A model generated the notes under the pieces. That model did not search any database and was not told the origin of the DNA. It was given only the letters and a program-made list of their open reading frames with translations. 64,000 bases of DNA from positions 9,238,001 to 9,302,000 of the forward strand of contig NC_069095.1 in the NCBI RefSeq assembly GCF_947172395.1. The letters run 5' to 3'. Origin of the DNA: Bicyclus anynana. Taxonomy: Eukaryota > Arthropoda > Insecta > Lepidoptera > Nymphalidae. The position numbers and the translations under genes were made by a program. This document shows positions 46,601-53,892 of this stretch, one piece after another. How positions within the stretch are numbered: position 1 is the stretch's first letter; every line of letters begins with the position of its first letter.

Positions 46601-49600
46601 GACAGAAGAGTTGGCTCATTTTTTGTGCAAAGGATCAGCCTGTCAAACGTGCAAATGCAGCCAGAGTCAGTATTCTTGCCACTCTGCATTTAAGCATTTA
46701 ATAATTGCCTAATTGCCACTAATCATATATAAACACTATAACAAAGCCGTACATTAATAAATACTCGTAATTCATCATTTGCAACTGAAAAATTCTATTC
46801 ACTCGGGTACTCACGTGTACCGCTCAGAAGTTACGGCATAGTGCTCAGAGTTATTTTCTGATATAGTAACAGCCTTCTAAGCATTATTCACGTTGGTTCA
46901 TATCACAGGTAAATTTTTTTCAAGGGCTTGTAGTCTATAAGCGTTGTATCTAAGCATTTAATAATAAGCCTAACTGACATGTCAAAAGTGCTTGTAAACT
47001 GAGCCTACTTGAAATAAATGACTTTTGATTTTGATTTTTTTTTGAGCCTATTATGAGATATGATTTTCACTACCTACATACATCCTGCAGACTTGACGAT
47101 GAAATTGATCGTGATGGCCGATGACGTAAGATTTTCTCTCAGAGATAACTGTATGTCATCAAAATGATGATTTTTTTTATAAAGCTAATTCAATGTAGCG
47201 TTGTATTTTTCCTCTTATCAGTGATAACACGAACGATATTGTTTTCATTCATAGAATTGGAATTATATTACAATTTAGTCACCTTGCGCCTATTCCACGC
47301 CCGGATAGTACTGCATTCCTATTCAATTAATTACTTTTGTACTAATTAATATAATGCACCAACACACCATGAAATAAAAAAAAATCTTGGTTTGCTTTAA
47401 AGGTCTGTACCCTAAGGGTAAAAACCTATTGCTAAAGACTCGATGTGTGTCCGTCCGTCTTTCTGCTAGGCACACTTCACAGATTATATTATATTTCTAT
47501 TGTAGCTATAACAACAAATATTAAGAAAATAAAATATAAATATTTTAATAAAAAAATTAAATCGACACAAAACTAAACTAAAAAGCGAAAAATAACATCG
47601 TATGAGCTACCTTGTGATCAGATTGAAGGCGGTGCCAAGCCAGTGTCATGTTTTAATTAAAGCCGTTTCTGAAAGAACCTCGGCAATTTTGTAACCTAAA
47701 CGGCCTCCTCCTTAGAAGTCGGTTAAAAAGAAAACTCCTATACAACAAACATATGTCGTTTTTTTTTCAGTTTTTATAGAAAATGGTACGGAATTCTTCG
47801 CGCGCACGTTGAATTTGCACTTGGCCAATTATTGAAAGACGTACATACATATTTATAGTTTCATAACGATTTTACTTTTAGATATGGAATGCCCTTCAAG
47901 CTTCCGTTTTCCTTACCACTTACAATGTCAGGATCTTCAAGTTATAAGTGACTAGACCTCTTCTAGGCTAACGCGTTTTAATGTATGCATCATCCCTTAC
48001 TATTTAGGCGTAATTGTATTCAAGCGTTAGCTTATATCGTTAAAAATACTAGTCCGACTCGCCCACCGAGGGTTTCATACGTAGGTGAAGGGTCCCCATT
48101 GGCGTACACAAGGTTTTCAACTAGGGTAGACATTATGTACAAATTGTACAAAATTCCTTATTCAATAGAGTTAGCGTGAAATCTATGAAGTGCACGCCAC
48201 TGAGTGTCCCATATAGGTATAGGCATCGAATGGCGCAGTTTTTGTCGAGCTTTTTCCGAAATTCAGCTTCAAATACTTATTTTTTTTATATTTTTACCCG
48301 ACTGCGTCAGAAGGAGGGTAACATTTTTTTTCGAGCGTATGTATGCGTATACATATATGCTGCATATGCGTATGCGTATGTATGCTGCTGGGGACAAACA
48401 ATACTTTCTTACATACAAGCATAAAATGAAATATCAATGTTTGTCACCGCACCGCAGTCAATTTAACTTGAAATGTATTACCTTGTATGTACCTACTTTT
48501 GAGATTTTTTCCTGTACATAGGGTCTATAACGATGTTTGCCAAATTTTGTAGTTCTATCTAGATCAACGGAAAGTACCAAGAGTTTTGATTACCTTAAGA
48601 GTGTCGAAATGAGCGTTTTTTGATGAATTAATGAGTTTTAATGAGATACACACAATAGAGTTTGGCCTAACCCCTCTCATTTTGAGAGGAGACTCGAGCT
48701 CAGTGAGCCGGATATGGGTTGATAATGATGATGATGGTGATGACCAATAGACAAATAACCCATGTCGTGTTCCAGGGTTCACGATGGTGCACCGGGTAGC
48801 GACGGACGAGCGGCCCTTCGAGACGCCGTCCTCGGACGAGAGCGGCATGGGTCGCAGCGACTCCCCCAGCGACGAGTCCGAACCAGAAGCAGCTCTGGTA
48901 CGTCATAACTTCTCTTTTTTTTATTCTTTACAAGTTAGCCCTTGACTACAATCTCACCTGATGGTAAGTGATGATGCAATCTAAGATGGAAGCGGGCTAA
49001 TATTGGAATAACTGAGTTACTTAAAGTATAGATAGTAATGTATCACTAACAAATAAATAATTTAAATAAAATAAGAAAACGCATGTTTTTTTTAATTTGT
49101 TTAAATTATTTTTTAAATATGGCGGTCTCTACTTTCATTAGTATCTACTGGTATTTTATTTCTGTCAAAATTGATAAGCTAGAACTTTTTGATACATGGC
49201 CAACATATTTTTTCAATAAAAATAAACATCATGAATTAAAGTCATACTAAAGTCAACAGGATGTCACCAATACAAATAGTAAGGCGTTGTACAAACAATA
49301 GACACTGTAATCTTACCGACATGAGCAAAGTCACCTTTCGTTTTCGCAGTGTACGAAAGCTTGTGCCGTTTTAACCACATTTTTCACTGAAGATCCGCTT
49401 TTATTATTCGTAACGTATGCCTATCCCACAGATTTTTTTATTCTCTACCAGATAACCCTCGACTACAATCTTATCTGATGCTAAGTGATGATGCAATCTA
49501 AGATGGAAACGGGCTAACTTGTTAGGAGTAGGATGAAAATCCATATCCCATTCGGTTTTTACACGACCAAATAAATCCTATAGATATTAGATACTTATCC

Positions 49601-52600
49601 CGATAAATGGACTATCCAAAATAAAAATATTTTTTTTATATATACAAATCAGTAGTTCAAATATTAGCGCGTTAAATCAAACAAACTCTTATAGAAGCGT
49701 ATGACTCGCTCTTAGTTTTTTGCAGTAATTGCTAATTTGAATGTTGGAATAACAACAATAAGTCTCAGAGATTTTTACACAAGTTTTCACTCGTTTCTAA
49801 GCGACAGAGACGATTATGTCGTATGGCGATAAAGTAGTGTCTACGTTTGTAGAACCCCTAAAATGCTGACATTTGATTAGTCTCCGATTGGTTAGAAATC
49901 CAATCGCGGCCAACCCAAAAAAATAAAATAAAGTGTTTTATCTTCGCTTTTAAAAGGCAAACAATATGCCGCCTTTCGTTCCATTAAATTTGATATGGTA
50001 TTAGATTCTTTTAAAACATATTTAACAATCATAACAATTTTGATCGTTGGCTATCATATCGGCTCGATTTTGTTGAATTTTGAAAAAGTTGAACCAAAGA
50101 TCATTGAAGAAAATAAGTGTAAAAAAATCCAGACGGATAAAATCGACACAAAATCAGAATGTACAGAAGCTTGCAACTGTGGGGAACGAAAACAAAAGGA
50201 AAAAAATAAGTGTAAGTGTTAGAATCCATTAAAAGTATACCATCATCTTGGTAGAACACTTAAATAAAAATAACAACACATTCAAGAAGTTTACACGGAA
50301 TATGACGGCATTACAGAAGAAATTGCGCTGGCAGAGAAAAATTCGTAAAGTGACGGAGAAAATCATAAATGTGGCCCTTATCTCAACGATCACAGTTGCT
50401 TGTGCTGAAATCGCCGCAACCATATTAATTATTTTAATGTTTTAATTCATATTATTCATATACGAGTAAAACCTAAACGAAAAATGGCAGCGCGAAGAGC
50501 GTTACACAGGGGAATGGTATTATTGAACAGAACTCTGAATTTTACTACTAACGCTATCATGTGGATCGCTTTTGCGGTTGGAATGTACGTTATTTTTATA
50601 ATATGATGATAACACTTGAAAAATATGGAAAAATCGAGTTATAAAAACAAAACTGAAAAGGTCCAAAAATGTTAATAAAGAAGTTTTCCGATTTTACGTT
50701 TTTTTAATGTAATTGTTTTAATATACTATACAATTATGTTTACTGTATTTTGTATTTAATTGAAACGATACGAGGATTTTTTTTTTCTTAAGTAGGTATT
50801 TATTTTAATTTGAGGATGGTTTGAAGCTATTTTATCAAAGCCTTTCAACAATTTCTACTGGCACCATCATGGGATGGAATGAACCTATGAATATGTAATT
50901 TAATACATTCATAACACATACGAGTATACTATTTACGAGTAAAGTAAATTGCATCAGCTCACTGCTGAGCTCGAGTCTCCTCTCAGAGAATGAGAGGTGT
51001 TAGGATTAGGCCAATAGTCCACCACGCTGGCACAATGCGAATTGGCAGACTTCATACACGCCTTGAATTAAGAAAATTCTTTGGTATGCATTTTTCCTCA
51101 CGATGTTTTTCGTTCACCGTTTGAGAACGTTATATTTATTTTTTTAAAACGCACACAACTGAAAAGTTGGAGGACCGGACAGGATTCGAACCCATCACAC
51201 CCTCCGGAATCGGAGGCAGAGGTCATGTCCACTGGCCTATACGTACGTAAATTAGAGCAATACATAAGCTCAAAAAAAGCTCTTTTTATAGTCTTTGTGG
51301 CACTGGCAAGGTTCACCCGATATAGCCACTCGACTGATAAGGGCGGGTGCTTAATTGGTAATATTGATAGATTGGCTGTGCTCTTAATATGTATAAGGTA
51401 AAGTCAACACCATATCGGGTAGCAAAGTCAAGTGATGTCATAGATGCGACCTCTGAAGGTCTTTTGATACTTTTACTTGTACTGTTTTCTGTGCTGTGCA
51501 GTGAACCCCACTAATAATAATAGTTAACGTCCCTAAACGCGAAAGTTTGTGTATGGATACGAGTTTATAACGGAGATGAATAAATTAATGTATCTTTTAT
51601 CCCAAAAAAGTTTCCCAGTTCTAGAGGGTGGAAAATTTTGGAAAATTGACAAATTGGTGAATTTCCCGCGGATGATCGATACAAGAATTATTATTTTTAC
51701 CTACTTTTAGTTTTATCTTTAATCTGTTAAATTAAACGACTCTGTTATCATAATGAAACGGTATTTGAGGCTTCATCATATTATAAAATAACTTATTTTC
51801 TATAGTTACGAGCATAGAATTATAAGTACTTGTACCTACTCATAAATCTATGGTTACGAGTCACACAGTTTCAGAGTTTGAAAGTGCCGGCCAACAAAAA
51901 AAAAATGGCACGACTCGTTAGAATGAGCCATTTGGAGCAATAGTACTAATATGGCATAAAAGTAGTCAGGTGGCTCTGAACCAAATTATACAGGTTCGAT
52001 GATTCGTTATTTTCATACATTTTGTCGATTTTCAAAAGTGCCCGCTAAGAAAAAAAACTAGAACTACAATCTTTGTGCAATACTAATTATTGCTCCAAAT
52101 TGGCAGTTCTAACGATAAGTATAAGCTTTTTTTATTTTAGACAAAATACTTAAACAGTACCTTGTACAATAATATAGGTAGCTGTTACGCCTCTATCTAG
52201 CATAAAACTTTCATTTCAATTAAACGGACAGTTTAGAAACGCGTAGATCTTTTGATCACACAATAAATTTCTGAACGTTACAGAAATTACACGTATTCCT
52301 ATGTCATATAGAACTGCCAAAGTTCTGTCAAAGTTAATAATATAAGAATATTTTATAAACTAAAATAAATACCTATCTGCATATTACTAACGACGCGACA
52401 ATTGTTATAGAGATGTCTGATTTTGAAATGAGAACTCTTTGGGCAGGGTTTGGGGATGTGACGTCAGCGGTCGAGGAACACCTTGTGATGTATCATTGCT
52501 TCTTTTACTTATTACCATCACCTAAGTTGTTATTCAGATTTCAGCTTATTATTAACTCCCAGCTGAATAAAGGCCTTCACTCTGAGAGGTTTCAATATGT

Positions 52601-53639
52601 CGCACCTTCAGAATTATAGAGACCTAATCCAACATTTGACTTTTAGTCATAGAATGCTGTTTTTCAAAAACTAGTTTTTTTGCATTAGGTCTCTATCATT
52701 CTAAAGGTGCGATCTTGCCCATAGTTAGATTATTACGTTGTTAGACAAGCTTAGAATAGTTTATATGTATATTTATATAATGAACAAGATTTTTATTGGA
52801 GTAGGTATATCGAATGGCTATATGCACGGGCGTGTAACAGCAATGCTGTCCACTTCTTTATCTTGACAGTGACTGTGATCTATGTTAATATTTTTTTTAG
52901 TTGTAATACAATAATTTAAGAAAGTTATGTGGAAAAGTACTCTTTACAACAAAGTGAGCTCAGCAGTGGGCCGAATATGGGTTGATAATGATAATGATGA
53001 TGATGATGGGGGGGGGGGGGGGGGTTACGGGGGAACAAGGGGGAACTTGCTCACCCGGTGATTTCTTACAGGCTGATGATAATGAGCAACTAGGTCATCT
53101 CCTCCCAAAATTCGGGTGGAGGTCCAGACCTCGAGGCTATGCCCGGGTAAGATAATAATGATGATTCTGACGGCCTCTGTGGCGCAGTGGTGTGCGCGGT
53201 GAATTTACAAGACGGAGGTCCTGGGTTCGATCCCCAGCTGGGCCGACTGAGGTTTTCTTAATTGGTCCAGGTCTGGCTGGTGGGAGGCTTTGGTCGTGGA
53301 TAGTTATCACCCTACCGACAAAGACGTTTTAGCGTTCCGATACGATGTCGTGTAGAAACCGAAAGGGGTGTGGATTTTCATCCTCCTCCTAACAAGTTAG
53401 CCCGCTTCCATCTTAGATTGCATCATCACTGACCATCAGGTGAGATTGTAATCAAGGGCTAACTTGTAAAGAGTAAAGAAAAAAAAATGATTCTGACGAT
53501 TACTGTTTCGCAGGTGGTACCACCAGATGGCGGTTGGGGCTGGGTTGTGGTGGCGGCTTCTTTCATGTGCAATTTTGTGGTGGACGGCATCATATTCTCT
53601 GGAGGATGTCTCTTGGAGCCGATAGAAAAATCTTTTGGG
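40588..53639 (+). CDS. Monocarboxylate transporter (SLC16/MCT family), N-terminal part, three coding exons
   Basis: Joined coding segments 40588-40663, 48776-48897 and 53514-53639 give one open frame of 108 residues. Residues 1-70 form an acidic, Ser/Asp/Glu-rich cytosolic tail. DGGWGW at residues 71-76 is the signature just before helix 1 of SLC16 proteins, and a hydrophobic segment at about 76-100 is helix 1. SLC16 members are 12-helix plasma-membrane carriers, most known for proton-linked lactate, pyruvate or ketone-body transport, others for aromatic amino acids or carnitine-like substrates; the substrate here cannot be told. Junctions are phase 1 (exon 2 to 3) and phase 0 (3 to 4), all GT-AG. 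A TAA at 25026-25028, in frame if exon 1 joins exon 2, supports the ATG at 40588. Helices 2-12 were not found before 64000. Family membership is near certain; exon 2 membership is inferred from phase and frame. Confidence 0.85.
40698..40945 (+). mobile_element. SINE-A next to the exon 2 donor
   Basis: GTGATAGCCCAGTGGACATA and GGTTTGAATCCGGTCCGGGG form the tRNA-like head, about 35 nt after the exon 2 splice donor. The body has internal deletions around GAAGGAACCTGCATACC. A TACTTATT repeat on both sides may be its target duplication. Confidence 0.78.
41148..41480 (+). repeat. 41-bp minisatellite, about 8 copies
   Basis: The unit contains TCGTATTGTCGTTGTTGCGA followed by TCGTCTAATATGGTG and TTTTTA. 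Later units vary (ACAATCG for GCGATCG; CATC for TATC), and two variant types alternate, suggesting higher-order duplication. Confidence 0.8.
41609..41943 (-). mobile_element. SINE-B, antisense copy
   Basis: CTACAAGTTAGCCCTTGACT, GATGGTAAATGATGATG, GGGAATCGAACCTAGGACAT and GCGCCACGGAGGCCGTC are present. A short T-run and AAAA insertion interrupts it near 41758-41773. Confidence 0.78.
42372..42565. repeat. Dispersed repeat D1 (copy 1)
   Basis: Shares ACGTTATTTAAACAAATAAT, AATGGAATTAAAGACAAAAT, GTGCATGTGTGCGCTCAG and TTTTGCGGTGATTT with 54095-54330 on the opposite strand. No coding signal. Confidence 0.65.
42940..43110 (-). mobile_element. Helitron-like fragment
   Basis: CCGGACGCCCGTGACTTTTA, ACCCGCGGGAGCCATG and AATCGGTTCAGTCGTTCTAA. 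A hairpin (CATGCCCTTGAAAGTGAA with its mirror) follows at 43114-43155. Confidence 0.5.
43328..43877 (-). mobile_element. Helitron-like element split by a nested MITE
   Basis: Outer halves: 43338-43540 (CTAGCGAACGCCCGCGACTT to a CACA run) and 43839-43877 (CACACACACAAACTTTCGCC to ATTAGTATG). The nested element 43545-43836 has inverted ends ATCGTTAGATGGGCC and GGCCCATCTAACGAT, and sits in the CACA microsatellite. Confidence 0.6.
44220..44415 (-). mobile_element. Helitron-like element (second type)
   Basis: CTAGCTGGTGCTTCGCGGTT, CGTTCCCGTAGGAATACGGG, GGTCCAGTAGTTCCTGAGAT and CTTTAGTTTTATAATATTAA. Confidence 0.6.
44439..44744 (+). mobile_element. SINE-A inserted between two Helitron-like pieces
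   Basis: Complete head (GTGATAGCCCAGTGGATATG, GGTTCGAATCC) and tail (TTGATAATGATGATG). AAAGTAAGT at 44430-44438 and 44745-44753 is the target duplication. Confidence 0.82.
44754..44965 (+). mobile_element. Helitron-like fragment interrupted upstream by SINE-A
   Basis: ATCTGTCTGTCTGTTACCAT, ACTGAACCGATTTAAGTAGA and an end GGTAGTCCGCTAG. Its beginning lies on the other side of the SINE at 44439-44744. Confidence 0.55.
45561..45668 (-). mobile_element. SINE-B 5' third, antisense
   Basis: GCCAGACCTGGACCAATTAA, CCCAGCCGGGGATTGATGCC and CTGCGCCATGGAGACC match the head end only. Confidence 0.7.
46234..46365 (+). pseudogene. LINE ORF2 C-terminal fragment joined to a Helitron-like end
   Basis: Encodes RIRNDEIRKRTKVTDIAQR then VAKLKW, and then switches at about 46366 into a Helitron-like 3' segment (CCAAATCGGTTCTGTAGTTG to TTATAATATTAGTAGGA, 46495). 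The 62-codon frame spanning both is a chimera of two repeats, not a gene. Confidence 0.7.
46955..47040 (+). repeat. LINE-like 3' tail, family T
   Basis: CTGACATGTCAAAAGTGCTT, GTAAACTGAGCCTACTTGAA and a TTTTGATTTTGATTTTTTTT tail. Confidence 0.55.
47550..47715. repeat. Single-arm relative of the 36201-36530 inverted repeat
   Basis: Contains TTTTAATAAAAAAATT, AACTAAAAAGCGAAAAATAA, ATCAGATTGAAGGCGGTGCC and GCCGTTTCTGAAAGAACC in the same order as one arm, ending in GAAGTCGGTTAAAA, the start of the mirrored end. Confidence 0.6.
48661..48741 (+). mobile_element. SINE-A 3' end, directly upstream of the exon 3 acceptor
   Basis: GGCCTAACCCCTCTCATTTT through GAGCCGGATATGGGTTGATA and a GATGATG tail. 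It ends 34 nt before exon 3. CAATAGA on both sides may be a short target duplication. Confidence 0.75.
48776..48897 (+). CDS. Transporter exon 3, acidic cytosolic N-terminal segment
   Basis: The acceptor GTGTTCCAG ends at 48775 and the donor CTG|GTACGT starts at 48898. The exon is markedly GC-rich compared with its surroundings. It holds an internal ATG (48784) that could start a shorter isoform of this protein; from there 38 codons read through an acidic Ser/Asp/Glu-rich stretch (PSSDESGMGR, then SDSPSDESEPEAAL) to phase 0. The downstream exon continues directly into PPDGGWGW. SINE sequence lies about 34 nt upstream and about 16 nt downstream. Confidence 0.83.
48914..49000 (-). mobile_element. 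SINE-B 3' fragment, antisense, 16 nt after the exon 3 donor
   Basis: ATTCTTTACAAGTTAGCCCT, CTCACCTGATGGTAAGTGAT and GATGGAAGCGGGCTAA match the 3' part reversed. It introduces a strong GTAAGT at 48964, 66 nt downstream of the normal donor. Confidence 0.75.
49434..49567 (-). mobile_element. SINE-B 3' fragment, antisense
   Basis: TTATTCTCTACCAGATAACC, TTATCTGATGCTAAGTGATG and AACTTGTTAGGAGTAGGATG match the family. It breaks off at TACACGACCAAA and abuts a Helitron-like scrap (49568-49690). Confidence 0.7.
49885..49956 (+). promoter_or_regulatory. Candidate promoter of the small-ORF unit: paired CCAAT boxes and TATA-like box
   Basis: CGATTGG at 49885-49891 and CCAATCG at 49900-49906 form a symmetrical pair of inverted CCAAT boxes 8 bp apart, typical of NF-Y type promoters. 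A TATA-like TTTAAAA lies at 49949-49955. A start about 30 bp later would fall near 49980, giving a very short leader before ORF A. There is no experimental support. Confidence 0.4.
49965..50003 (+). CDS. Possible 12-codon upstream ORF overlapping ORF A
   Basis: ATG at 49965 (ACAATATGC) encodes MPPFVPLNLIWY and ends in TAG at 50001-50003, overlapping the ORF A start by 9 nt in another frame. If transcription starts before it, it would regulate ORF A by reinitiation or be a peptide in its own right. Very short, so chance is likely. Confidence 0.2.
49995..50222 (+). CDS. Small ORF A: 75-residue single-pass membrane protein with Cys/Lys-rich tail
   Basis: ATG at 49995 (GATATGG), stop TAG. Residues 8-29 form a hydrophobic segment (TYLTIITILIVGYHIGSILL). 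A charged tail follows with cysteines at 42, 56, 60, 62, 73 and 75, mostly paired with Lys. It is the first of three same-strand small ORFs between a CCAAT/TATA-like promoter and an AATAAA signal, inside intron 3 of the transporter. Not recognised as a known family. The tail could bind metal or be lipid-modified, which is inference only. A chance ORF is possible; the company of ORFs B and C argues against it. Confidence 0.45.
   Translation: MVLDSFKTYLTIITILIVGYHIGSILLNFEKVEPKIIEENKCKKIQTDKIDTKSECTEACNCGERKQKEKNKCKC
50302..50445 (+). CDS. Small ORF B: 47-residue tail-anchored-like protein
   Basis: ATG at 50302, stop TAA. The first 20 residues are strongly basic (KKLRWQRKIRKVTEK). Residues 21-47 are a continuous hydrophobic segment running to the C-terminus (NVALISTITVAC, then ILIILMF). 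A basic amphipathic start plus a terminal helix is a layout seen in mitochondrial or ER microproteins. The frame is open upstream to 50248, but only from a TTG, so the ATG was chosen. It starts 79 nt after ORF A ends. Not recognised. Confidence 0.45.
   Translation: MTALQKKLRWQRKIRKVTEKIINVALISTITVACAEIAATILIILMF
50484..50606 (+). CDS. Small ORF C: 40-residue single-pass membrane peptide
   Basis: ATG at 50484 in a very good insect initiation context (CGAAAATGGC), stop TGA. It has an Arg/His-rich N-terminus (MAARRALHRG), a short linker with NRT and NFT (possible N-glycosylation sequons if luminal), and a hydrophobic C-terminus at 22-40 (NAIMWIAFAVGMYVIFII). It starts 38 nt after ORF B stops and ends about 70 nt before AATAAA. 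Its layout resembles ORF B. Not recognised. Confidence 0.45.
   Translation: MAARRALHRGMVLLNRTLNFTTNAIMWIAFAVGMYVIFII
50674..50679 (+). terminator. Polyadenylation signal of the small-ORF unit
   Basis: A canonical AATAAA lies 67 nt after the ORF C stop, followed within 30 nt by a T-rich stretch (ACGTTTTTTT) suited to cleavage-factor binding. AATAAA is frequent by chance in AT-rich DNA, so position is the main support. Confidence 0.4.
50953..51243 (-). mobile_element. SINE-A, antisense copy
   Basis: On the - strand the head is seen (GGATTCGAACCC on the + strand is the B box reversed), and then the full body to GAGCTCGAGTCTCCTCTC. It lies downstream of the small-ORF unit. Confidence 0.78.
52600..52712. 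mobile_element. Small MITE with 30-bp imperfect inverted ends
   Basis: TCGCACCTTCAGAATTATAG then AGACCTAAT at the left is mirrored by ATTAGGTCTCTATCATTC then TAAAGGTGCGA at the right. Lies in intron 3. Confidence 0.6.
52955..53007 (+). mobile_element. SINE-A 3' end followed by a G-run
   Basis: GAGCTCAGCAGTGGGCCGAA, ATGGGTTGATAATGATAATG and a GATGATGATG tail, passing directly into 17 consecutive G (53008-53024). Confidence 0.65.
53008..53051 (+). repeat. 17-base G-run and further G-tracts
   Basis: Seventeen consecutive G follow a SINE tail, then GGGGG, AAC, AAGGGGG: four or more G-tracts within 45 bp, able to form a G-quadruplex on the transcribed RNA. It lies about 460 nt upstream of exon 4. 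Exact length may be affected by sequencing error in the homopolymer. Confidence 0.75.
53173..53486 (+). mobile_element. SINE-B full copy with 12-bp target duplication, 15 nt before exon 4 (to the duplication end)
   Basis: Head GCCTCTGTGGCGCAGTGG, B box GGTTCGATCCC, body GGTCCAGGTCTGGCTGGTGG, tail AACTTGTAAAGAGTAAAG and A-run. ATGATTCTGACG is repeated at 53161-53172 and 53487-53498. The downstream duplicate ends 15 nt before exon 4. Confidence 0.88.
53514..53639 (+). CDS. Transporter exon 4, SLC16 signature and first transmembrane helix
   Basis: The exon lies between the acceptor TGTTTCGCAG (ends 53513) and the donor GGG|GTAAGT (53640), phase 0 at both ends, 42 codons. It begins VVPPDGGWGWVVVAASF, the N-terminal SLC16 signature, continues through a hydrophobic helix, and ends LLEPIEKSFG, where other members pass into the first loop. 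No stop or frameshift is present. This exon alone fixes the family. Confidence 0.95.
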
Positions 53640-53741
53640 GTAAGTTTTACTATTTAGTTTTCATTAAGATCTGTCTTATCTTTGTATATACCTACATAAA
53701 TCATTATGTAATTAATCTTACTAAAGGTATGTACCTATAAA

Positions 53742-53892
53742 TGCGAAAGGTCAGTCATCACGAAATCTCGAAAATCACTTGACGTAGGTACATATATGAA
53801 ATTTGGCAGGGAGGTAGTTAATAGATAGTAGACATTCGCTAAGAATAGATTTTGCAGGAGGGCCAGATTAAGGAGGTAAGGTCCGCTAGTAG
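53742..53892 (+). mobile_element. Helitron-like fragment, third type
   Basis: AATGCGAAAGGTCAGTCATC, TATGAAATTTGGCAGGGAGG and an end AAGGTCCGCTAGTAG. Confidence 0.45.

Larger units (their letters stand above)
40664..48775 (+). other. Intron 2 of the transporter (inferred)
   Basis: 8.1 kb with GTATGT at the start and TTCCAG at the end. It contains SINE-A copies, a 41 bp minisatellite, a nested Helitron/MITE complex and LINE fragments, listed separately. The stretches 45000-45560, 45670-46230, 47040-47560 and 47720-48650 show nothing I can assign except a short GTATGC-type microsatellite near 48335-48390. Confidence 0.6.
48898..53513 (+). other. Intron 3 of the transporter
   Basis: 4.6 kb with GTACGT at the start and CGCAG at the end. 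It hosts the same-strand small-ORF unit (49885-50700), SINE-B fragments at both ends, an antisense SINE-A copy and a small MITE. 51690-52590 has no assignable feature; an ATG-initiated 68-codon frame at 52413-52619 there has no recognisable motif. Confidence 0.8.

Noticed and set aside
47164..47349. 61-residue hydrophobic protein as another microprotein
   Set aside because: AT-rich, starts in a run of T with poor context, and has no flanking promoter or companion ORFs. The hydrophobicity follows from T-rich codons.
49995..50222. Small ORF A as an extra exon of the transporter
   Set aside because: It ends in a stop, has no acceptor or donor in phase, and exon 3 already joins exon 4 in frame (phase 0).
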